Below are positions 56,606-64,000 of a stretch of 64,000 nt of DNA, piece after piece. Below the pieces are notes generated by a model. That model had not been told where the DNA came from and ran no database searches. It worked only from the letters and a program-made list of their open reading frames with translations. How positions within the stretch are numbered: position 1 is the stretch's first letter; each line of letters opens with the position of its first letter. The position numbers and the translations under genes are program-made. The DNA is from an uncultured Bacteroidia bacterium. Lineage in GTDB: Bacteria > Bacteroidota > Bacteroidia > J057 > CALAJH01. The DNA lies in assembly GCA_937922655.1 (NCBI GenBank), contig CALAJH010000012.1, positions 124,001 to 188,000 of the forward strand, given 5' to 3'.

Positions 56606-57387
56606 ACGCCGCGATACATGGCCTGTATCCTACGACTGACCGCGTGATACAAGCCCGCCAGTTCCGGATCCACTGATTCTAAAAGTGAAAAATGTTTGAG
56701 TATCGTTTCACGGTCTCCACGCCTTGCAGGACCCGTCTGTGCGGCTTTGGGCGACATCCGGCGCAATTTATCCACCGTTTCTTGGATAAGCGGCAGGTAG
56801 ATTTTGTGGTCCAATTCCAAATCGGCCACCAACTGTTCGGCACAACGCGCAAAATAATTGACAAAGTTACTCATAAAAACCGCTCCCACATGTACTTTAA
56901 GCCGGTTTTCCGAACTCATGACGTAAACCGACGAAGATATCGAACGAGCCAACGGCTCAAGCGTCCGCAACACATCCGAATTGCCCTCCAAAAAAATCGG
57001 AACGTCGGAATAATCCACGGAACGGTTGCGGCTGACGGTTTGCATGGGGTAAAACACGCCGATTCGCTTGCCCAACTCTTCGAGTTCGTTTAACGGCGCC
57101 CCGCCCGAACAATGCACGACTATCATGTCTCCGCCGGCGACGATGCTTTTCAGGCGCCCGGCAACGGAACGTATCGCCTCGTCACGCACCGTTACAAACA
57201 GCACGTCGATAAACGGAGATATTTCCGAAAAATCCGTACCGTGCATGGGGACGTTGAATTTTTCGGCAACGATTTTAGCCCGTAAAGGGTCGCGTGAAAA
57301 AATTTGCAACATTTTTCCCCGGGTTTGCAAGGTGGGAATAAGCGATTCGGCCAAATTTCCCGGGCCAACAATGCCGAAATTGAGCAT
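56602..57387 (-). CDS. Rossmann-like / DUF2520 family protein
   Basis: FGIVGPGNLAESLIPTLQTRG, VFYPMQTVSRNR, helical C-terminal domain. Confidence 0.85.
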   Translation of the reverse strand: MLNFGIVGPGNLAESLIPTLQTRGKMLQIFSRDPLRAKIVAEKFNVPMHGTDFSEISPFIDVLFVTVRDEAIRSVAGRLKSIVAGGDMIVVHCSGGAPLNELEELGKRIGVFYPMQTVSRNRSVDYSDVPIFLEGNSDVLRTLEPLARSISSSVYVMSSENRLKVHVGAVFMSNFVNYFARCAEQLVADLELDHKIYLPLIQETVDKLRRMSPKAAQTGPARRGDRETILKHFSLLESVDPELAGLYHAVSRRIQAMYRGV

Positions 57388-57438
57388 GAACGAGCAGAAA
57401 AAATCGGAAATAGAAAATAAAAACAGGCAAAAACGAAT

Positions 57439-57478
57439 GTAGAACGTTCAAAACCGATATCGGCTTTGAACGTTCTAC
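57439..57478 (-). terminator. Long inverted repeat downstream of rpoC, probable terminator
   Basis: GTAGAACGTTCAAA...TTTGAACGTTCTAC (14-bp perfect arms) with inner CCGATATCGG palindrome; minus-strand downstream ATTCGTTTTTGCCTGTTTTTATTTTC. Confidence 0.8.
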
Positions 57479-57493
57479 GCGTCAAGAGAAGGA

Positions 57494-60400
57494 CTAGATC
57501 TCTTCGAGTTCGACGATTTGTTTGATGCGTTCGGTGTAATCCATGCCGCTTGCATCATAACCCATATCCTCGTCCGAGACCTCGATGGATTCGTACATGC
57601 GCGTACCGGTACCGGCGGGAATAAGATGGCCGACGATGACGTTTTCTTTGAGTCCCAAAAGAAAATCCGCTTTGGCGCCAATGGCCGCCTCCGATAGGAC
57701 TTTAGTGGTTTCTTGGAAAGAGGCGGCGGACATAAAGCTTTTGGTACCCAAAGAAGCACGCGTAATCCCTTGAATCGTAGGATGGGCAATAGCGGCTTTA
57801 GCGTCTCGAACCAACACCGGTTTTTTGTCTTTGCGTTTGAGGAGCGAGTTTTCGTCGCGTAACTTGCGGGCGGTAATTATCATACCGGGCTTCATGGTCG
57901 TCGAATCGCCGGCGTCGACGACGATTTTTTTGTCGAAAATATAGTCGTTTTCTTCTTGGAATTCGAGTCTGTCGACCACTTCTTTTTCAAGGAAAGTCGT
58001 GTCTCCGGGGTCTTCTATGACAACTTTTTGCATCATCTGACGCACGATGACCTCGATATGCTTGTCGTTGATTTTTACGCCTTGAAGTCGGTATACGGCC
58101 TGAATTTCGTTTACGATGTACTCCTGAACGGCGGCCGTGCCTTTGATTCTTAGGATGTCGGCAGGGGTGATGGCTCCGTCGGAAAGGGGATTGCCCGCAT
58201 ATACCAAGTCGTTGTCTTGAACGAGGATGTGTTTGACGAGCGGCACGTTGTACTTGCGGGTTTCGGCGCCGTCGCGGGAGGTAACGAGAATTTCGCGGTT
58301 GCCGCGCTTAACGATACCCAACGAAACGATACCGTCAATTTCCGAAACGACGGCGGGATTGGAGGGGTTTCGGGCTTCAAAAAGCTCGGTTACACGGGGC
58401 AAACCTCCCGTAATGTCCGCCGATTTCGACGCCGTACGGGGAATTTTGACCAGTATACTGCCGGGCGAAACTTCCTCGCCGTCGTCTACCATAATGTGAG
58501 CGCCGACGGGAATATTAAAAGTACGAGAGGTAATGCCGTCTTTGCCAATTATTGTAATTGAAGGGTTGACGTTTTTATCCCGGCTTTCGATGACCAGACG
58601 GTCGGAGTGCCCCGTTTGGTCGTCGCGTTCGGAACGATAAGTTACACCCTCGATGATGTTTTCGTATTGAACCGTTCCCTCGAACTCGGAAAGAATAAGT
58701 GCGTTGAGGTTGTCCCATTCATAAAGTATGGTTCCGGATTCGACGACGTCGCCGTTGAACCGATACAGAATCGAACCATAGGGAACGTTGTTCGTAGACA
58801 AGGTTTTTCCCGAGACGGGGTCGATAATTCGGGCTTCGGCCGAACGGCTGACGGCCATGAATTCCTTGTCGCCGTCGCTGTTGGTCCTTTCAACGATTTT
58901 AAGGCCGTCGTAAACGACGGTACCGTTATATTTGGCTTTGACGGAATTTTCGCCGGCCAAGCGCTGAGCAACCCCGCCAACGTGGAAGGTGCGAAGGGTA
59001 AGCTGGGTGCCGGGTTCGCCGATGGATTGGGCGGCAATAACCCCGACGGCTTCGCCGTTTTGAACCAATTGCCCGGTGGCCAAATTGCGTCCGTAACATT
59101 TGGCACAAACACCGCGGCGCGAGTCGCAGGTAAGTACCGAGCGGATGTCCACCGTTTCCACCCCGGCTTCTTGAATTTTTTTTGCCGTAACTTCGTCGAT
59201 AAGTTCGCCGGCTTTGGCCAAAACCTCTTCGGTAACGGGATGAAGTACGTCGTCAAGCGGACATCGTCCCAAGATGCGGTCGGCAAGTTGTTCGATGATA
59301 TCCTCGTTTTCACGAAGCGGCGTCATCTTGATTCCACGCAAAGTGCCGCAATCCACTTCGGATATAATTACGTCTTGGGCGACATCGACGAGGCGACGAG
59401 TCAGATAACCCGCGTCCGCCGTTTTGAGGGCGGTGTCCGCCAAACCTTTGCGAGCGCCGTGCGTGGAAATAAAATATTCCAAAACCGAAAGACCTTCTTT
59501 GAAATTGGAAAGAATCGGATTTTCGATGATTTCGCCTACCGAACCTTTAAGCGATTTTTGCGGTTTGGCCATAAGGCCGCGCATACCGCCCAACTGGCGA
59601 ATCTGCTCTTTAGACCCCCGCGCCCCCGAGTCCAACATCATAAACACGGGATTGAAACCGTCGTCGTCCTTGGTGAGCTGTTTGAGCAAAGCGTCGGCGA
59701 TGCGGTTGTTGGTTTTCTGCCACGTGTCGATGACCTTGTTGTAACGTTCGGTATCGGTCATCAACCCCATGTTGTACTCATCGGTATGTTCGTTAATTTC
59801 GTTGTAGGCTTCGCGGATGAAAATGTCTTTTTCGGGCGGGGTCAGAACGTTGGCCAAACTAAACGACAAACCGCCTTTGAACGCCATTTGAAAACCCAAA
59901 TCTTTGAGGTCGTCCAAAAATTGGGCGGTGCGGGCAAAACTCGTTACCCGGAAAATGTCCTGAATAACGGCCCGAAGCGATGATTTGGTCAAAAGTTTGT
60001 TGATGTAACCCACCTCCGACGGAACAATCCGATTGAAAAGGATTCGTCCGACGGTCGTTTCGATGCGGTCGTATTCAGGCCTTCCATAAGCATTTAAAAC
60101 GACTTTTCCGGCTTCCACCTTCGGAATGCGCACTTTAATTTTGGCGTGCAATGCGACGCGTCCTTCATTGTATGCGATGACGACCTCTTCGGGCGACGAA
60201 AAAAACAAACCTTGGCCCAAAGCGTTGGGACGCTCTTTGGTAATGTAGTACGCGCCCAAAACCATGTCTTGGGAGGGTACGGTAATCGGGTTGCCGCTGG
60301 CGGGGTGCATGATGTTGTGGCTCGAAAGCATCAACACCATAGCCTCCAAGCAGGCCTCGTGGCTTAACGGGACGTGAACCGCCATTTGGTCGCCGTCAAA

Positions 60401-61822
60401 GTCGGCGTTGAATCCCGTACAAACCAACGGATGAAGTTGGATGGCCTTGCCTTCGATAAGTTTGGGTTGAAAAGCCTGAATTCCCAAACGGTGGAGCGTA
60501 GGGGCGCGATTCAACAGAATCGGATGTCCTTTAAGAACGTTTTCCAAAATTTCCCAAACGGCGGGATCTTTGCGGTCCACAAATTTTTTGGCGCTTTTGA
60601 CCGTCTTAACGATGCCGCGCTCCAAAAGTTTGCGAATAATAAAGGGCTTGAACAGCTCGACGGCCATGTCTTTGGGCAGGCCGCATTCGTGAAGTTTGAG
60701 TTTCGGCCCGACGACGATAACCGAACGGCCCGAATAATCCACCCTTTTGCCCAAGAGGTTTTGACGAAAACGGCCTTGCTTACCCTTGAGCATGTCGGAC
60801 AAAGATTTAAGGGCGCGGTTGCTGTCCGTACGAACGGCGTTTACTTTGCGCGTATTGTCAAAAAGCGAATCCACCGCCTCTTGAAGCATACGCTTTTCGT
60901 TGCGTAAAATTACGTCCGGCGCCTTGATTTCTATCAAGCGTTTGAGACGGTTGTTGCGAATAATAACACGGCGATAAAGGTCGTTAAGGTCGGAGGTCGC
61001 GAAACGTCCCCCTTCCAACGGTACGAGCGGGCGAAGCTCGGGCGGAATGACCGGCACCATACGGATTATCATCCATTCGGGCCGATTAACTATGTTTTTG
61101 TTGGCGTTGCGGAAGGCCTCGACGATTTTCAGGCGTTTAAGCGCGTCTTGTTTGCGTTGCTGGGCCGTTTCCGTCGCCGCTTTTTCCCGCAAAGAGTAAG
61201 AAAGCGTATCCAAGTCCAGCTCGGCCAACAACATTTCCAAAGCTTCCGCGCCCATTTTGGCGATGAATTTGTCGGGGTGGGTGTCGTCGAGGTACTGATT
61301 TTCTCGCGGAAGGCTTTCGATAATGGAAAGATACTCCTCTTCGGTCAAAAACTGATATTTTTCGATGCCGTCTTGGGCCTTGACCCCCGGATTGACGACG
61401 ACATAACGCTCGTAGTAAATGACTTGGTCGAGTTTTTTGGACGAGAGACCGAGAAGATTGCCGATTTTGTTGGGAAGAGAGCGAAAGTACCAGATGTGTG
61501 CTACGGGAACGACGAGGGCAATGTGGCCCATTCTTTCGCGGCGAACCTTTTTTTCGGTTACTTCCACGCCGCAACGGTCGCAGATGATGCCTTTGTATCG
61601 AATTCGTTTGTATTTTCCGCAATGACATTCATAGTCTTTTTGCGGTCCGAAAATGCGCTCGCAAAACAAGCCGCCCATTTCCGGTTTATACGTTCGATAG
61701 TTTATGGTTTCGGGTTTTAAAACCTCGCCGTGCGAGCGGCTCAAAATACTCTCCGGCGACGCCAAGCTAATGGTGATTTTCCGGAAGTCCGAAGACGGTT
61801 TAGTCTCTTTTCGCTCTAACAT
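57494..61822 (-). CDS. rpoC: DNA-directed RNA polymerase subunit beta'
   Basis: [33 protein letters not shown] catalytic loop, trigger-loop region, full length 1442 aa. Confidence 0.98.
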   Translation of the reverse strand: MLERKETKPSSDFRKITISLASPESILSRSHGEVLKPETINYRTYKPEMGGLFCERIFGPQKDYECHCGKYKRIRYKGIICDRCGVEVTEKKVRRERMGHIALVVPVAHIWYFRSLPNKIGNLLGLSSKKLDQVIYYERYVVVNPGVKAQDGIEKYQFLTEEEYLSIIESLPRENQYLDDTHPDKFIAKMGAEALEMLLAELDLDTLSYSLREKAATETAQQRKQDALKRLKIVEAFRNANKNIVNRPEWMIIRMVPVIPPELRPLVPLEGGRFATSDLNDLYRRVIIRNNRLKRLIEIKAPDVILRNEKRMLQEAVDSLFDNTRKVNAVRTDSNRALKSLSDMLKGKQGRFRQNLLGKRVDYSGRSVIVVGPKLKLHECGLPKDMAVELFKPFIIRKLLERGIVKTVKSAKKFVDRKDPAVWEILENVLKGHPILLNRAPTLHRLGIQAFQPKLIEGKAIQLHPLVCTGFNADFDGDQMAVHVPLSHEACLEAMVLMLSSHNIMHPASGNPITVPSQDMVLGAYYITKERPNALGQGLFFSSPEEVVIAYNEGRVALHAKIKVRIPKVEAGKVVLNAYGRPEYDRIETTVGRILFNRIVPSEVGYINKLLTKSSLRAVIQDIFRVTSFARTAQFLDDLKDLGFQMAFKGGLSFSLANVLTPPEKDIFIREAYNEINEHTDEYNMGLMTDTERYNKVIDTWQKTNNRIADALLKQLTKDDDGFNPVFMMLDSGARGSKEQIRQLGGMRGLMAKPQKSLKGSVGEIIENPILSNFKEGLSVLEYFISTHGARKGLADTALKTADAGYLTRRLVDVAQDVIISEVDCGTLRGIKMTPLRENEDIIEQLADRILGRCPLDDVLHPVTEEVLAKAGELIDEVTAKKIQEAGVETVDIRSVLTCDSRRGVCAKCYGRNLATGQLVQNGEAVGVIAAQSIGEPGTQLTLRTFHVGGVAQRLAGENSVKAKYNGTVVYDGLKIVERTNSDGDKEFMAVSRSAEARIIDPVSGKTLSTNNVPYGSILYRFNGDVVESGTILYEWDNLNALILSEFEGTVQYENIIEGVTYRSERDDQTGHSDRLVIESRDKNVNPSITIIGKDGITSRTFNIPVGAHIMVDDGEEVSPGSILVKIPRTASKSADITGGLPRVTELFEARNPSNPAVVSEIDGIVSLGIVKRGNREILVTSRDGAETRKYNVPLVKHILVQDNDLVYAGNPLSDGAITPADILRIKGTAAVQEYIVNEIQAVYRLQGVKINDKHIEVIVRQMMQKVVIEDPGDTTFLEKEVVDRLEFQEENDYIFDKKIVVDAGDSTTMKPGMIITARKLRDENSLLKRKDKKPVLVRDAKAAIAHPTIQGITRASLGTKSFMSAASFQETTKVLSEAAIGAKADFLLGLKENVIVGHLIPAGTGTRMYESIEVSDEDMGYDASGMDYTERIKQIVELEEI

Positions 61823-61840
61823 TTAAAAAATAAAGGCCCC

Positions 61841-61864
61841 GCAAAATTCCTAAAAAAATTTTGC
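61841..61864 (-). promoter_or_regulatory. Inverted repeat in rpoC leader (proximal)
   Basis: GCAAAATT-N8-AATTTTGC, about 20 bp upstream of the rpoC ATG. Confidence 0.5.
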
Positions 61865-61916
61865 AGATAAAAGTTTTTCCCGACTTGAATTTAAATTTTT
61901 TCCCACAATTTTTGTA

Positions 61917-61957
61917 GGCGTATTTCCACCGCGACCGGTACGCGAGGGAAATACGCC
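61917..61957 (-). promoter_or_regulatory. Long inverted repeat between adhesin stop and rpoC (terminator or leader hairpin)
   Basis: GGCGTATTTCC...GGAAATACGCC 11-bp arms with inner CGCG-ACCGGTA-CGCG. Confidence 0.6.
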
Positions 61958-61958
61958 G

Positions 61959-61966
61959 CAAATATA
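61959..61966 (-). promoter_or_regulatory. -7 element TATATTTG for rpoC (minus strand)
   Basis: Plus CAAATATA; CAA at 61983 gives a TTG 16 bp upstream. Confidence 0.5.
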
Positions 61967-61973
61967 ATTATTT

Positions 61974-64000
61974 TTATCGAACCAAGGTTACATTGCCTTT
62001 GTAAATTCTTCGCTCGTCGAATTTTAATATGTAAAGGTACGCGCCTTCGGCCACCGAGCGGCCGTTGAGGTCGATACCGTTCCAACCCGTCGAAAGCTCG
62101 TCCCCGCGATATACGACGTTGCCCCAACGGTCGAATACCGTATAAGTAAACCGTTCCACGCCGTCGTAAATGGGGCGGAAAAAATCGTTGCGTCCGTCGC
62201 CGTTGGGGGTGAAGATGTTGGGAATGTCAAGTCCGGGTTCAAGAACCGTATACGGCCCAAGCAGACGCTCGTAGGTGCATCCCGTCGAATCCATGAGCGT
62301 AACTTTCACCGTATACGTTCCGGGCAAAAGAAAACGATGGAAGGGATTGGCGTAAGGCGAGTGATAGCCGTCGCCGAAATACCAGTTTCTGGCCATGACG
62401 TGGCGGGTTGAATCGAAGAAATGCACCGTCGCATCGGTCAGATAGAGCGTCGTACCGGGAGGCGGCTCGGAAAATATCAGCGGTTGGATGTAAGCTTCGA
62501 CGCTTACGTCCACGTCCGCCGTTTTCGTCGCCGAACATCCGTACGTACCGTACGTCGTTAAGCTTACCCTGTATTTTCCCGGCGCCGAATAATAGTGGCG
62601 CGGATGGCGCTCGTTGCTCAAAGGAGAACCGTCGCCAAAATTCCAAATCCACGCCGTGGCGCCCGCGCTTTTGTCTTCAAAAGAAACGTCGAGCGCGTCG
62701 CACCCGCCCGGAAAACTGTGTATAAAATCGGCCGAGGGGTTGGCAACAAAACTCACTTCAACGGTATCGGTGGCAAAGCACGCACCGTTCCAATCCGCCG
62801 TTACCGAATAAACGCCGGGCAAATTTACCTCAACGGAAGAACCGGTACCGATTTCAACCCCTTGCCGCCGCCACGTCAGGTTCGGTTCCATGCCCACGAC
62901 GTCGGTCCGCGCCGTAAGCGTTACGGATTGCCCCTCGCAAAGGCCGTCGGCGGACGCATGAATCGATATCGACGTCTGCTCGACGACCGTAACACGAACG
63001 CTGTCCACCTCGCGGCACGGCCCGCGCCATACTTCGAGCGTATAAACCGTCGTGCTTTCGGGTGCGACAAGCGGACGAATTTCGCTGATATGCGTCAATC
63101 CCGGAGCGGGATGCCACGCCCAATGCAATGGCGACGGCCCCGACACCGACGCCGGCAATCGCACCGTATCCCCCCGACATATCACCAATCCCCTATCGGT
63201 GGTGTCGGCGTCGGCGAACACGCCCGAACGTATGACGATTTGAACGCTGTCGGCCTGTATTCCCGGACAACCGTTCGACGCCACGTAAAGCGTATAGGTA
63301 ATGTTTTCGGTGGGCGTGGCGACGGTCGAACCGCCCGTTGGATTGCTCAAATACAGCGGCGGTTCCCAGGTGTAGGTGTAGGGTTGTTGGGCGCCCGTAA
63401 CCAATGCGTTCAAGTCCACCGATTCCCCCGGACATATTTCGTAGACGTTGGGCAGGGCCACCGTCGGACTGCCGCCGATATAAACCGTTACGGCGTCGAC
63501 CGAGCTCACGCATCCGTCCGAAATCACCTGCAACATGTATGTAAAGGTATGGGGCGGCGAAGCGGTCGGATGGGCTATCGACGAATCGGAAAGCCCGAGG
63601 GCCGGTATCCATCGATACTCGTAAATCCCGTTTCCGCCCGTGGCCGAACCCGAAAGTTGTACCGTCCCGCCTTCGCAAGTGTATTGGTCGGGTCCCGCGT
63701 TTGCCATCGGCGGACGCTTTACCGTAATGGTTACCGTACTCGTTTCGTCTATGTTTTGGCTGCGGCAACCGTAGGGTTGGGACGTAACGTAAAGCGTATA
63801 CGTGCGCGTCGAATCGGGAAAAACCAGCGGATTGCGAATGTTGGGGTTGCTCAATCCTGTGGACGGCTCCCATCGATAAGTATAAGCTACGGCATCGCCG
63901 CCGACACCGCTTCCCATTAAATTGAACGGCGGGTCGCCGACGCATACCTCCCTATCCGCACCCGCGTCGGCCAACGGCAACGGTATGTGCTTGACGGAAA
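61974..64000 (-). CDS. T9SS type B (gliding-motility-associated C-terminal) protein with PKD domain; 5' end beyond window
   Basis: Repeated CxG..V.L modules, PKD AWIWNFGDGSPLSNERHPRHYYSAPGKYRVSL, FTPNGDGRNDFFRPIY...FDRWGNVVYRGD...GAYLYILKF; frame stays open to 64000 (SVKHIPLPLADAG). Confidence 0.9.
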   Translation of the reverse strand, partial: SVKHIPLPLADAGADREVCVGDPPFNLMGSGVGGDAVAYTYRWEPSTGLSNPNIRNPLVFPDSTRTYTLYVTSQPYGCRSQNIDETSTVTITVKRPPMANAGPDQYTCEGGTVQLSGSATGGNGIYEYRWIPALGLSDSSIAHPTASPPHTFTYMLQVISDGCVSSVDAVTVYIGGSPTVALPNVYEICPGESVDLNALVTGAQQPYTYTWEPPLYLSNPTGGSTVATPTENITYTLYVASNGCPGIQADSVQIVIRSGVFADADTTDRGLVICRGDTVRLPASVSGPSPLHWAWHPAPGLTHISEIRPLVAPESTTVYTLEVWRGPCREVDSVRVTVVEQTSISIHASADGLCEGQSVTLTARTDVVGMEPNLTWRRQGVEIGTGSSVEVNLPGVYSVTADWNGACFATDTVEVSFVANPSADFIHSFPGGCDALDVSFEDKSAGATAWIWNFGDGSPLSNERHPRHYYSAPGKYRVSLTTYGTYGCSATKTADVDVSVEAYIQPLIFSEPPPGTTLYLTDATVHFFDSTRHVMARNWYFGDGYHSPYANPFHRFLLPGTYTVKVTLMDSTGCTYERLLGPYTVLEPGLDIPNIFTPNGDGRNDFFRPIYDGVERFTYTVFDRWGNVVYRGDELSTGWNGIDLNGRSVAEGAYLYILKFDERRIYKGNVTLVR

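Noticed and set aside
58607-59983. 458-aa ORF antisense to rpoC
   Set aside because: Fully embedded opposite a highly conserved CDS with biased composition; a codon-usage artefact
1-64000. Search for tRNA/rRNA genes, transposases, integrases, prophage genes, restriction or toxin-antitoxin systems
   Set aside because: No cloverleaf, rRNA-like sequence or characteristic protein motif found by reading; no such feature can be supported

Overview
This is a 64 kb Bacteroidota chromosomal window. The taxonomy is inferred from T9SS type A/B sorting domains, TAnnTTTG -7 boxes and gene content. It is densely coding and holds mostly housekeeping and envelope genes: the ispE 3' end, asnB, gatC, phosphohexomutase, gmhA, sdaAB, a Sua5/TsaC-type gene, cystathionine beta-synthase, recR, lpxD and rpoC. 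It also encodes large sensory proteins (an 8-PAS hybrid kinase, a GAF/PAS protein, an RR-PP2C protein) and several secreted T9SS cargo proteins, including a 2.4k-residue repeat adhesin. I saw no CRISPR array, transposase, prophage, rRNA or tRNA. The points most worth a second look are: (1) a HisC-fold protein that has lost the PLP lysine and three other PLP-contact residues, divergent from gatC across an AT-rich intergenic region rich in GTATT half-sites; (2) rpoC standing apart from rpoB, behind a T9SS adhesin gene, with a hairpin-rich leader; (3) a bounded TonB receptor / beta-helix lipoprotein / PhoX unit; (4) 21-bp-phased direct repeats in the divergent control region of two giant secreted proteins; (5) a GT2 fused to an apparently dead phosphoglycosyl transferase domain. 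All functional calls come from reading motifs by eye; no database search was run.
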